Below are positions 12,198 to 22,878 of a stretch of DNA of 64,000 nucleotides, piece by piece. The notes under the pieces are model-generated. The model worked only from the letters and a program-made list of their open reading frames with translations. It had not been told where the DNA came from and searched no databases. Every line of letters begins with the position of its first letter. Position 1 is the stretch's first letter. This stretch comes from Mycoemilia scoparia (Eukaryota > Kickxellomycota > Kickxellomycetes > Kickxellales > Kickxellaceae). The stretch spans positions 1 through 64,000 of the forward strand of contig JANBPU010000062.1 in the NCBI GenBank assembly GCA_027575805.1. Reading direction: 5' to 3'. The position numbers and the translations under genes were made by a program.

Positions 12198-12740
12198 ATG
12201 TTTACCAAATATATTTTGACTGTCTCTCTTCTCGCCTCTGTTGCCTTCGGTCGTATCGCTGTCAGACATGATGGCAATCATGGTGTTATGAATCACAAGA
12301 GATACGAAGAGGCTGAACCCATGTTTGTCGATGCACCAAATAGTGACAACCATGCCCCTGAAGAACCACCACAGGACGCACAAGTACCAGCTGGAGATGG
12401 CTATAACGACGAGCCTCAGGATGCTGTCGTTGAGAATGACTGTGATGAGCAGGAGGAGCCCCAGAACGCAGATGTTGAGGCTGAAGGTGGAGACTACTAC
12501 GGTGGTGAGCCAGAACCTGCTTCTGCCGAAGAAGGGCCATATCAGCAATACAAGAAGCGTGATGATTATAAGGATGATGAAGATGAAGGATATGATAGTG
12601 GTAATGACTATGAAGAAGAAAACGACTATGATGATGATAGTGGTAATGATTATGGCGACAACGATGAGAATGACTATGAGGAAGAAGAGGAGAAGGAGGA
12701 GGATTATGATGATGATGATGAGAAGTACTACAGAAAGTAG
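12198..12740 (+). CDS. Secreted, extremely acidic Asp/Glu/Tyr-rich protein
   Basis: Single exon, 180 aa, starting at the ATG at 12198; the TTG 18 bases upstream is not a credible start. Signal peptide at residues 1-18 (MFTKYILTVSLLASVAFG). The rest is low complexity. Dibasic KR sites occur at residues 34-35 and 120-121, both good candidates for kexin cleavage. Between them is a Pro/Glu/Asp/Ala-rich segment. After the second site are about 59 residues made almost wholly of D, E, Y, N, G and S, with repeated NDY and DSGNDY units. Only one Cys. A very acidic secreted polypeptide could bind cations or basic surfaces, but this is inference; I recognise no family. Long open frames on the other strand and in another forward frame are by-products of the GAT/GAA-rich sequence. 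Confidence 0.8.
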   Translation: MFTKYILTVSLLASVAFGRIAVRHDGNHGVMNHKRYEEAEPMFVDAPNSDNHAPEEPPQDAQVPAGDGYNDEPQDAVVENDCDEQEEPQNADVEAEGGDYYGGEPEPASAEEGPYQQYKKRDDYKDDEDEGYDSGNDYEEENDYDDDSGNDYGDNDENDYEEEEEKEEDYDDDDEKYYRK

Positions 12741-12942
12741 ATCCAATTTTCAATTTTCTTCACTTTTTCTAGTTTAGCTAGGCTTGTACATTTAGTAGGT
12801 CCTATAACCCCACCGGGGCTTACAGTTACATATTCTTTATAAATATATTGCCAGTATATATACATAGTCATTAGTTTAACTCTAGATGATTAGCAGTGTT
12901 CATAATGGGCATATATGGCCAGAATTCACAGTGTCTTAGACA

Positions 12943-13040
12943 AAAGTGGGTTCCCAGGAGTTGAGTATTAAATAGCTAATAATTGGGTCAAAGTATATGG
13001 AACCATTTTTGTTTATTTCATATTTGATCAGTAGTGAGTT
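12943..13040 (+). repeat. Family-C dispersed repeat, copy C6
   Basis: Contains cccaggagttgagtattaaa, ggctaat-like tagctaataattgggtcaaa, and gatcagtagtgag, in the family order. Confidence 0.5.
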
Positions 13041-13080
13041 CTTGCCATAACCACATTTTCTTATATAGCAGATTATTATG

Positions 13081-13190
13081 TAAAAGTGTGCCAGAATGGC
13101 CTCCCCAATACCATACTAAGATATATGGGCTATGGGCGGACTTGTAGGGAATGTATGGGGGCACCAATCTGTTTCCTTTTAATGGAGAGT
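13081..13190 (+). repeat. Family-B dispersed repeat, copy B2
   Basis: Runs from taaaagtgtgccagaatggc through atgggctatgggcggacttg to ccttttaatggagagt. It is closest to copy B4 at 33.1 kb. Confidence 0.6.
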
Positions 13191-13520
13191 CTGTCATATA
13201 TATATGTTTTGTGATAGTATTGATTTGATTAAATCATGGCATTAATGAAGTAGTACTAGCACTATCAAAAAGTCTGTGCGCTATTTTGCACACCCAGGCA
13301 TAGTGTGACATCTTTCTTAATAACATTGTGCTACATCCACTTTATATGTAGCCAAGACTCGCCAAATAGCTATACACAGATGATTGCCTGGTATACTGTT
13401 TGAAGCTTTAATTTGTTAAACTAGATAAATCAGTGATATCTAGAAGTTTTATATTTTAATAGCAGCTTTTTGTAGTTTTAATTTTCGTGATAGACAATGT
13501 ACATTTACTATCTGAAAGAT

Positions 13521-13645
13521 TGTCTCCTCGCTAAAAATGTGTACCAATATAATACCTCCAATTTCAGCCTAATATGTATGAACTCTGTGCCAAATTTACT
13601 AGAGGCATGAGAGTACAGGGCTGTTGTCTTTTGGTGGAGAATCCG
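13521..13645 (+). repeat. Family-B dispersed repeat, copy B3
   Basis: Begins tgtctcctcgctaaaaatgt and ends cttttggtggagaatccgcc, with the shared gtacca, ctccaa and cagcct blocks between. Confidence 0.6.
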
Positions 13646-14900
13646 CCATTTATATATTTCTCAAATTGTTATCTTCATAATTAATAGCAGTATTTTGGAC
13701 ACCATGATGATTCTTCAAACTTATAGACAGAATATCCATTTACAATACTGGTCGAAAAACAAATAATTTAGAAAGGAACACTGTAATCCTATCTCACTTT
13801 AACTCGCCAAAACCACCAAGTTGGTCTTTTGTTCATAACGCCAGAACCATTAATCTCAACGGAAAATCACTAGCAAAAGATTAAATTTACTGGCAAAGAT
13901 CTTATAACAGAATATAAACACACACATACATATATACATTCTCCCCAAAAAAGAAAAAGGGGTTGCTTTGTCATTTATTTTCAAAAGTCCAAATTTGTAA
14001 AGCAATGGCATCATCCCTTGCATAGAGCAATACATTTGGACGATGATGCACAATATTAGCGGATTATGTTGACGGTGATGATAGGCATGTGGTCCTAGTG
14101 GATATTTTGGAATCACATTAAAAAACTGGTCCTCAAAACTATATTCAGCCTTTGTTGATGTTGTGTGATGGAGCTTAAAAACAAGACCGTCTGGTACACA
14201 CAAACTACATCACCTTACTGCATTTATCACTCTTGTTTGGGTGTGGCAAGACCGTATACACTACGATCTTTGCTGTCATTGGTAGATCCTGCAAGGGACA
14301 TGGTGCATGTCCAACATTATTGGAAAGTAACTCCTCCCCACAAACCATCATCTCTACACCAGCCAGTGCCTTGCTATTAGGGATTCGTTGCTTTGCAGCT
14401 CCTAACAACTTCAGGTTTGAAGGCTATTTTGATTTACGCTATTCCACATGAACAGGTCTTTAATGAATGCACCAAAGAACCGACCCTCTCTTTGACATCT
14501 TTCTTGTCTAAAAAGATCCTTTTAACTTTACTTGCTGCTTCCCTGCTTTATAACTTCTCGCTTTATACACTACTTTCTTCTCTTTGTTTATCTATTATTA
14601 GCTGGCTATTTAGATATACTTACCTACCTAACTAACTAGTTGTTTCTATACCCTCATAAGCACAAGCATCAACAGGTCACTACTATAGCGGACCGTTTAA
14701 ATACCTGTTAGTTTCCCTCGCCCTACCTTTCCCTTTCCATTAATAATTACATACACATTTTCCCTACATATCTCTCCTTTCAAACCCGTTGATATATATA
14801 TCTATACCTTGCTCTGCATTGCTTACCTTTACTGTTATATTAAAAGAGCGTACACAAAAATTATACCCCTGTCCTTCTTGTATACTAAATATCAAATACA

Positions 14901-15614
14901 ATGAAATACGCAACAGCCTCGATACTTTCAGTCGCCCTACTTTCTGTCTTGGCTGGCCACAAAGAAGCAAATGCCCGTGTGGTTGGTGTTGTCGTTGGCG
15001 AGTCTGACCCAGAAGCCGCCAAATCCCAGGCCCAATCTCTTCTCAGCAAAAACTGGAAAGACAAGTTTGCCCCGGTCTACAAGGAAATCTTGGGCTCGCT
15101 TAGCGCCAATGATAAGAAGGCATATGATGCGTTTAGTGCCGGAGACGTTCCAGAAACTTATAACCCTGAATGGGCCAGCAAGCTATTCGAAAAAGGATTT
15201 AACAAGTACCTTTACAGCAACCCTGGGGGTAGTGAGACTCTTCAGGCAATTGATGCAGACGGTGACTTGAATGCTATCCCCACTAAGGTCCAGGAAGTAT
15301 TTGCCACTGCTACTAATGATGATGAGTTCCGTGAACTATTCTCAAAGAGCCCCTCTCTGTTTGTGAATGCTGGTGACGATGACAAGAGTACTAGCGCCAG
15401 CGGAAGTGAAAGCGATGATGACAAGAGCAAGAGTTCCAGTGTCTCTGGGAGTGATTCCGAGTCCAAAAAGTCTTCCAAGAGCGATTCTAAGGATAGTGAC
15501 GATGATGAAAGCAGCGACACTACTGGTGCTGCTGGCTCTTCCAATATCATTTCTACACACCAGTTCATTGGTTTGGCAGCTGCTGTTATTGTTGGTGCCG
15601 CTTCTCTCATTTAA
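14901..15614 (+). CDS. Secreted GPI-anchored protein, paralogue of the 10.1-kb gene
   Basis: Single exon, 237 aa, ATG in context aatacaATGa as in its paralogue. Signal peptide at about residues 1-25 (MKYATASILSVALLSVLAGH). The conserved domain includes APVYKEILGSLSANDKKAY and WASKLFEKGFNKYLYSNPGG. A Ser/Asp/Lys-rich stalk follows (about residues 155-210), then a hydrophobic GPI-type C-terminus. Compared with the 10.1-kb copy it has about 30 extra residues between domain and stalk (including VQEVFATATNDDEFRELF) and an Asp/Lys-Ser rather than His/Ser stalk. Likely a cell-surface protein; function unknown. Confidence 0.85.
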   Translation: MKYATASILSVALLSVLAGHKEANARVVGVVVGESDPEAAKSQAQSLLSKNWKDKFAPVYKEILGSLSANDKKAYDAFSAGDVPETYNPEWASKLFEKGFNKYLYSNPGGSETLQAIDADGDLNAIPTKVQEVFATATNDDEFRELFSKSPSLFVNAGDDDKSTSASGSESDDDKSKSSSVSGSDSESKKSSKSDSKDSDDDESSDTTGAAGSSNIISTHQFIGLAAAVIVGAASLI

Positions 15615-16447
15615 GAATTTTAAATATAAAGCTCTTAGAATTTACTTTTTATAATAGTGTGGATACCATGTATTCGAATATTTTTAACGACAATACTTCT
15701 CTCTCTCTCTCTCTCTCTTTTTTTTTTCAGATTAATGGTTGAACCTTTCCTCCAATATTTTTTAAAATGACCAACTTTTATGACCTTTTTGTCTTTTTAA
15801 ACGCCTCCTTGATAATAATAAATTGTCCTGAATCTAATGATAATCCACATATGTGTGTGTTACTAAAGGAGTTAGCACCCAAAGTATGACAGCATTGGTT
15901 CTATCAGATTACTTGATGATACTGCTACCAGTTGCCATTATGTCATTTTAGAGAGTCCATACATTGTAGAATACAAAAATAAATTCAGAACTAATTTCAG
16001 CACTTGGATCATAATTTTTGAAGGGTATCTTTTGATGGTCAACAGTTAAAGGGGCAATCTCAGCCAAATGTGCGATCACCGTTTATTGGCAGATAGTCAC
16101 CCTTCAAAAATTATAACCCACTTGGCTTGTTGTTTTCTGCAGACATTGGATCATTGGTTTCGAGAGGTTGAAAATGCTCTGTCTGTTGCAATATGTTATA
16201 ATATATGTCGTATTATCAGCTTATTTTAGTAGTGTTTCAAGGGACTATTCATGAATCCTAAAAAATACTGATCTAGTACTGAATTCTCGACTTTAACCAG
16301 TTGGCCTGCTTTACAAAAAAATACAAAAAGTATTTTACTTGAAGGAGAATATTTGTGGTTTTAAACAATATGTATTCAAAGACTTTTTATAGTTGAAATA
16401 GTCGATGTTTGTGTTGGTTATGTATCTGTGATAATTTTTTTTGCCAA
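15615..16447. other. Intergenic region
   Basis: Contains a (CT)n-T(n) tract at about 15701-15728 and one complete family-A MITE (16005-16120). No gene seen. Confidence 0.55.
16005..16120. mobile_element. Family-A MITE, copy A4 (full length)
   Basis: Left end tggatcataatttttgaagg and right end ccttcaaaaattataaccca form the terminal inverted repeats. The flanking bases are CT rather than TA, so the target-site duplication has decayed or was different. The middle is diverged. Confidence 0.8.
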
Positions 16448-16564
16448 GTTGCGGCCATTCACACGAGATCACACCGATACCCGTTCGATCATCGAAGTTA
16501 AGTTCGTGATGGCCCGGTTAGTAGTGCAGTGGGGGACCATGCGCGAATACCGGGTGCAGCAACT
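16448..16564 (+). rRNA. 5S ribosomal RNA
   Basis: About 117 nt. The 5' GTTGCGGCC pairs with the 3' end GCAGCAAC (helix I). The internal control region is clear: GAAGTTAAGTTCG (A-box region) and GGGGGACCATGCGCGAATAC (C-box region) match eukaryotic 5S. A T-rich run immediately follows (ttttta, then eight Ts), a pol III terminator. It is a single dispersed copy, not linked to an rDNA repeat in this window. Ends are set by the helix and may be off by a base or two. Confidence 0.93.
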
Positions 16565-18467
16565 TTTTATTTTTTTTATCATATTGGATTATGTATTCTC
16601 CTTATTTTTATAATGAACACATAAATACAACAATGAAGATACTTATATATTTAGCTAAATAAAATAAAAGCAACTTGAGTATTTCTATAGCATCTATTTG
16701 CGTATGAACAGTATAAATTATAAAGACTATATTGCAGTGCTTACAGAAACATTATAGATGCAAAGCTGCACACAATAGACAATAAAGCTAAATAGCACCA
16801 ATTGCTTAATAGCATACATTTCTGCTCCTAATCCTACTAGTGGCTTATAACACCGGCATTAATGCAATCTACTCTGTTCTAAACCACTAGCAAATGAACC
16901 ACAATGCCGCCATTAATCTGTGTGGAAAGTGATGAAGGGAGCAAAATTTAGCCATAATAACAAAACCGCTTTACCATATTAGTGTCTGTCTGTGTGTGTG
17001 TGTGCGTATACTCGGTGGATTGCAAGGTTTTGAGTAAACGCAGGCATAAGCTTGGAAAATAAAACCCAATTAGATTTATCAGGAAAGTGGTAGCAAGTAA
17101 TTGAGTATAGTTATTACTGCTTCTTTTGGTTGTTGGTTAAGATTATAAGATTATAAAGGAAAAGCGATGAAACAATACTTGGTAATAGAAGTAAGACAAT
17201 ATATGAATGTGGCCACACACTCGCATTGAGAGCGTATTGCAAAGTAATAATACTGTTACTGTCCATCCAGTATTTGTGGCAAAGATAAAAGTTCAATCAC
17301 TTTACCCAGAATGTAGAAACTAGAAGCCATAGATTAAAGGAAACGCGCCAAAAAAAGACAGTGGGAAGGCAATCTTTGGAAATTAATAATAATAATGATA
17401 ATACAGATCTAATAGAGAAAAGGTGACAAAGACATGGACATCTTTGATCTGCGATGGTTACAAAGGAGCCTAACTTTAGATTTTTAACTTTGACGAGTAC
17501 ACATACGTTTGTTCATTTTGTCATGTGCGCACCTCTTTAAACAATAGGCTTTAGACGGCCTCTACTTCTTACAAAGAACCACACAATGATGATTCAAGCA
17601 AAGCCAGCCAAAATGATGTTGATGGAGGAATTTGATTTGCCAAGCAATTCTTTCTGGATAGCAAGTAAATGTTTAGATGAAAGAAATAGAAGGGAGGCGA
17701 GTGCGAGCACAGCCATGGCTGTGGTCAGCATAGAGGCAGTGAGAGCAGTCCGGCCCAAAAGGCTTGAAAAGAAAGGGATTATCTTTTTTGCGGCTGGCAC
17801 ACACTGTTGTATGGGGAGAATCAATGCCTGGCAGTGTGTTGAAACCAACACATACACATTGGGAACACGCCAATCAAGCAGTGATTGCATGATGTCTCGC
17901 CTCAACGGCGTCTCCTTTCGCTTTTCTCGGTCCACCGTTGCGCCTATAAACCGCCTCCATGCCGGGCATTACCACCAGCGGGAGAAGTTCTGATTCCGTT
18001 TGCGTGTATGTATTATAAAGCAGCTAAAGTCAGTCTTTTTATTATAGTATTATTTGCCATCTTGCCCCTCTTTGTTCTTTTTTCTCTCTCGCTATCGCCT
18101 TTGTGTGCCTTCTTTCAAATATCCGTACATACACATACATATTTCAGCCCACAGCCCTAGACCTGTTGCTTTATAATAAGCATCAGCCCGAATCACCATT
18201 AATAATACTGACTGTGACACTGACACACGACCAGCCATCACTTGACATTTTTTATTTCAAGACGTGGCACTGGCATCAGCATCATTATTTCTCACCCCTT
18301 TTATTGCCCATTTATTTCTTTAAAGCCAAGCCCATAAATACTTTTACAAATCCCTTTCTCTACTTTATTTCAAGCCTTATTTGTTTCCAGCGCCTCCACA
18401 GACATACGTACCAATCGAGAGAGGGAGAGGCCACACAGCTTAGTGAGAAGACAACAACAGCAGCAGC
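16565..18467. other. Intergenic region upstream of GPHR
   Basis: AT-rich up to about 17.5 kb, with a (TG)n tract near 16990. A weak candidate minus-strand gene lies at 17594-17890. The last 450 bp form a pyrimidine-rich leader or promoter region for the GPHR gene. Confidence 0.5.
17594..17890 (-). CDS. Possible small hydrophobic protein (weak candidate)
   Basis: A 98-aa frame starting at the ATG at 17890. It contains a hydrophobic segment (LTTAMAVLALASLLFLSS) preceded by Lys/Arg, so one transmembrane helix is plausible, and a TATA-like tttatag lies about 55 bp upstream on the minus strand. A larger forward frame overlaps it, and I recognise no family. It may be only a chance open frame. Confidence 0.2.
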   Translation of the reverse strand: MQSLLDWRVPNVYVLVSTHCQALILPIQQCVPAAKKIIPFFSSLLGRTALTASMLTTAMAVLALASLLFLSSKHLLAIQKELLGKSNSSINIILAGFA

Positions 18468-21400
18468 ATGATCGATACGCCCGACCTATTGTTGCTCTTG
18501 GCATCGTTCTCGACCTTTTCTTATTTAGGCTGGAGGTTTCTGGTTCGCAAATTGCTAGAAACTGTGGACGTTGCTTCTTCAGCCGAACTGTTTCCTGCCT
18601 TCAGACTTGGCTCCACCACCACCAGCAATGACACAGCACACAGCAGCCACCAGCTATATTCTCCAAATTCGCCAGCAGGCGAAAAGCCCATGACGGCCAT
18701 ATCCTCTATTGACGTCGTGGTGGCCTCATCATCAGGCCACGGCAACGATGGTGATGTCAGTGCCAGGACCTCCAATTCAGAAGCATTCCTGCTCGACCCA
18801 GCCCACCCAAATGGCGGTATCAAGCTTCGGCGTGCTCATGCCTTGGCCGTAAGCATGCTGTTTTCGCTGACAATAGGACTTAGTGGCACGCTGTTTGAAC
18901 TGATAATATTCGAGATCCTTAACGTCGTTGATCCAACGACCCGAAGATATGTATGGAAGTGGGTTCTTTGGATGGAGATTGGAATGGTCGTGCTCATTAT
19001 CCCATTGTACCAAAGCTTTGTGTTTCTAACAAATCTCGGCTTCCCCAAGAGTAGTAAGTATAGTCGTATCTTATACCATCGCCACCCTTTCTCCTGTATG
19101 CGATAGTATGTATGTTTTCCTGTGTTTTTTGATCATAAAGCTTGTGTCGAAAAACATTGCCCTCTCTCCCTCTCCCTCTCTCTCCCTCTTTCTTTCTTTC
19201 TTTCTTTCAGAGATGCAGAGATAGAGGAACTTGGCACTTATCATAAGCTTGCCCATGAGAGAATCGATAACCAAATTCTGGTGGCGTACGCGCATCTCCA
19301 GCAACACGCCTTTGTCCCCCCTACTTGCCCGAAAGTGCGTGCAAGGGCGTGTGTGAGAACCCTTGCACTGCCGATGATATGCACATGTGTTTTCCATTAT
19401 GTTCCACACCGCCGCCCTTTTGGCTAATCCCCACTCGACATTGAAAAACATCAACAAGTCACCCCGGATCCGTAGCTATTTTATTTGCTCGCTTTTATAT
19501 TCCCCCCTCACCCAAAAAAACTTCCCCTCTATTATCACTACCACCAATAATCTAATCACTGGGCTATGTTTGCTTGTATGTGCCTATTTTAATTATTAAT
19601 GATGATGATGATGAGTATAGGGGTTCGGAGGCGGTTTCGGTTTTTGTTGTCGATCGTTTTATGGATGGTCTTCTTTTATTGTTTTTGGAAGCTGGGATCC
19701 CACTTTCCGGTTTACGTCCTGAATACCTCCAAGGACGGACTCTTAAAAGACAAGACCGTGGGCGCATCGCAATACTCCTATAATGGCTACAGTTTTGCCG
19801 AGTCCGTTACTATTAACGACTTTATGGCGCGCGTCGGTGTTATTGGGGTGACCGCAATGGCCATGCTTGCTGGCTTTGGTGCCGTGAACAATCCATACAA
19901 CAGTCTGTTCATGTTTGTCAGAAAGGTCACTTCTAGCCAGATTTTGGCTTTGGAGCGCCAGCTGCAACATACCATGGATATGATCAGTTCCAAAAAGAAG
20001 AGCTTGTTGCTGCTCCAGATGCAAATTCAGGAGGATGAGGCTAATCAGGTAAGAGACTGGTTTTTTTCTAGTCAGATTATGCTTATTGATAAACTCTCTC
20101 TCTCTGTGTGTGTGTATTTGTTGTGCTTGTCGGTTAATGGCAAAGACAAGACAAGACAAGACATACTAGTTTACACATTCCCAAAATAACTTTTCCACGA
20201 CGCAATATTGTGATTTGTCATATTTCTAACCAGTTTATACTTTTTGGTGATGGCTTACTACTGGGGTTTGGTAATATAGGCAAATAGCGGGTTTGTTCAT
20301 CGTATGTTTTCAAAGGTCTCTAATACTATCAGGCCAGCTGCAAACAAGGTTGCTACTCTGAAAAATGAAATCGAGACTCTTGAATCCCTGTGTATGCAAA
20401 TTTACAACGATCTTGAGATGCTGAACATCGAAAAGGTAAATTCTCTCAGTCTTCTTGCTTCGTACTTTTATTGTATGGCTGGCAGCTATCAATTGCTCCT
20501 TTTCCTTCAAGAACTTCCTCCCTGTGCCCTCTTGGCTGTATGTATGCAATTTTCCAACCATGTGGTATCATCGTTTATGCATGTATTTTAGGACCGATAC
20601 AATGAGTCCCAGACTTTCAAGGGAAAATATCGCAATGCTCTGGGCTACTTTTTCAGCATACTTTGCATATTCAAAATCTTTACTGTAAGTAGCAATACTA
20701 CCACCATTGCACTGCTCTTGGCCCAGGTCCATCGACCTAATCGTCTATGGCCGATTATATAAGTACAATTCTAATCACACCATATTGTTGGAATTCTTTT
20801 TGTCTTTATCTGGTTGTTCTCGTACGCTGTAATGTCGCTGCGGTACAAAAAATGGAATAATAATAACGATCAATTTAGTCATTGTCGAACATTCTATTGC
20901 ATCCGATGAATAAAACGGATCCCGTGACTAAGGTCATGTCAATTGCCGCAACACACATCAATCTTGACAAGAGTTCATTTACTCTGCTTTCTCAGCAGGC
21001 CAGTTTCCTTTTTATTGGCATGATGGTGGTTTTGTCTATTAGGGGTCTGCTTATCCAAGTCACGAAGCTATTCAAGGCATTTGCAAATATGGTTTCGCCG
21101 GCAAACGTGGTATTGTTTTTGACCCAAATCATGGGCATGTACTTCCTTGCCATGGTCCTGATGCTCCGTATGAACCTACCATCAAAGTACCACACAATAA
21201 TTAGCGAGGTCCTTGGAAATATCGAATTCAGATTTTATCAGCGCTGGTTTGATGTTATTTTCTTGGTATCTGCTTTGGTTTCATTGGTATTTGTCTATTT
21301 CTTGCACCAATCCCAGAAGGAAACTGTTGAAGCGCTTGGGATGAGCCAGGACTATTTGTTCCAGGATATGGAGGATGAGTTGGCTGATGGTGGTGATATC

Positions 21401-21766
21401 AGTATCATTACGGTTGATGATAATGAAAAGATTCCGAGATTTAGTAGTGGTAGTAGTAATGGTGGTGCAGGATACTACGACCATGCCACAAGCTCAATCA
21501 TTGGCACTGGTGATGATGAGATGTTTGGAGATACTGAGAGCAATGCCAGTAGCAGCAGCGGCAGTAACAGCCGTCTTTTGTCTCGTCGTCCATCGTGGTG
21601 GAAACAACAAATTAACTTGATGCAGCAAAATGACCAACACCAGCATCATCAGAAAAAACAACACCTTAGTATTGACCCACATACAGCCAAGTCCTCGTTT
21701 GAAGGTGCTTCACTGCTTCCAACAAGTAATACCTCATCAAGCCCTGTTAGTCCAACAAGATTCTAA
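18468..21766 (+). CDS. GPHR: Golgi pH regulator (GPHR/GPR89/GTG family) multi-pass membrane protein
   Basis: Five exons: 18468-19053, 19621-20048, 20280-20435, 20592-20684 and 20879-21766; 716 aa. Junctions restore the family sequence in frame. Hallmarks include GTLFELIIFEIL, RVGVIGVTAMAMLAGFGAVN, LERQLQHTMDMISSKKK, KTDPVTKVM, IRGLLIQVTKLF, AQIMGMYF-like TQIMGMYF, and FYQRWFDVIFLVSAL. The human protein is an anion channel that acidifies the Golgi; the plant homologues were described as GTG proteins. Family length is about 455 aa. Here ~90 extra Ser/Asn-rich residues are inserted after the first transmembrane segment, and ~130 Ser/Gly/His-rich residues are added at the C-terminus; both look disordered. 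Intron 1 is unusually long (567 nt) and contains a large CT tract. Start is the first ATG before TM1. Confidence 0.93.
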
Positions 21767-22214
21767 TCACCACAAGCAAGATATAATCTAAACAAACAAA
21801 CACACAAACACATGTATATAGAAATGATGAGTGTCTTATTGTAAAGAGATATCCGCCCCTATATACTATACTACCTGATATTGACATTCTTTTTTGTCTC
21901 TATCGCCATGTAATTTAAGCTAAACTAACCATGTTATAATGTTTACTTTAATGTTTTATTTTCTAAAGCCTACTATTAATAATAATATACATATTAGAAA
22001 GTCCTTGGCATTGCTGCAAAATGCGTTTAATCAAGATAATAATTAATTGGAATTTGGAAAGTATTCATTTCTTTGAAGTAGTCTCCTATGATGACATTGA
22101 TATAGATTTCTCTTTTAGCTTAATGTCCAATTATTATTTCCTATTAAGGTAAAAATCAAGGGTGCAGACAATTGTGTAATTGTATTAGAATCAAACCAGC
22201 CTTTAAACAATATA

Positions 22215-22329
22215 TGGATCATAATTTTCGAAGGGTGACTTTTGGTAACCAATGATTATAGGGGTTATCAAAGCCAAATGGATGTCCAGTTTTACTAGTA
22301 AACTTTCATCCTTCAAAAATTATTACCCA
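22215..22329. mobile_element. Family-A MITE, copy A5 (full length)
   Basis: A 115-bp element with terminal repeats tggatcataattttcgaagg and ccttcaaaaattattaccca, flanked by TA on both sides. Internal block ccaaatggatgtccagtttt matches the other copies. Confidence 0.85.
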
Positions 22330-22360
22330 TATGGTGATTAGTATGCAAGTTGAAACTGGC

Positions 22361-22398
22361 CTACTAGTAAAACTTAGTCCTTCAAAAATAACTACCCA
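22361..22398. mobile_element. Family-A MITE, half copy A5b
   Basis: Only the right half (tactagtaaaac through ccttcaaaaataactaccca, then TA). Together with the preceding ~25 bp (tgcaagttgaaactggcc) it recurs in inverted orientation at about 25619-25664, beside MITE A6. Confidence 0.6.
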
Positions 22399-22878
22399 TA
22401 TGTAGTGATCTATTGAAGTAGGTGTATGTTTGGCTAATAGCTTAACGTGTTTTTATCCAGAAAAGCATCCATTCATTTTTCTGAAACAGTTTTCAAAAAG
22501 ACTCTATATTATAAATGACCCAAGGAATGTAATAATTTATTATAATTTTATTTGAGGCACAGCCTCATGAAATTAAAGATAAAATTAGTAGTAGATCGGA
22601 TATATAAAATTATGTATGTAGTGGAGGAAGGAGTATGTTGAAATGTCAGGGAGATTGTGGTTTTGTTGAACATAACAACCTGGCATGTTTAAAACACACG
22701 CAAATGATGTTATAGATAAAAAGGGGGGGGTATGGTATATAGCAAAAGGAATCAAAAAGCAAATGCTAAAAAAGAACAGCTATTTGATGCAAATTATACA
22801 TGTGTCTTCTCTAAGGGGAATGAATGAGAATAGTTGGAAAACAGAAACAGGACCTGGGGGGTTACTGCTTAGTGGGGA

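Larger units (their letters stand above)
12741..14900. other. Intergenic region with repeats
   Basis: Contains a family-C copy (about 12943-13040) and two family-B copies (13081-13190 and 13521-13645) in tandem orientation about 330 bp apart. No gene is supported; short ORFs at 13856-14635 lack family features. Confidence 0.5.
21767..22878. other. Intergenic region
   Basis: Holds one complete family-A MITE (22215-22329) and a half copy (22361-22398). No gene seen. Confidence 0.6.

Noticed and set aside
12189..12777. Three long open frames overlapping the acidic secreted protein
   Set aside because: They arise from the GAT/GAA/GAG repeats: their products are runs of Ile/Leu, His/Ser or Met/Thr. 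The forward frame at 12198 has the signal peptide and promoter.
17586..17993. 135-codon forward ORF
   Set aside because: No signal, domain or family features, and it overlaps a comparably weak minus-strand candidate. At most one of the two can be real.
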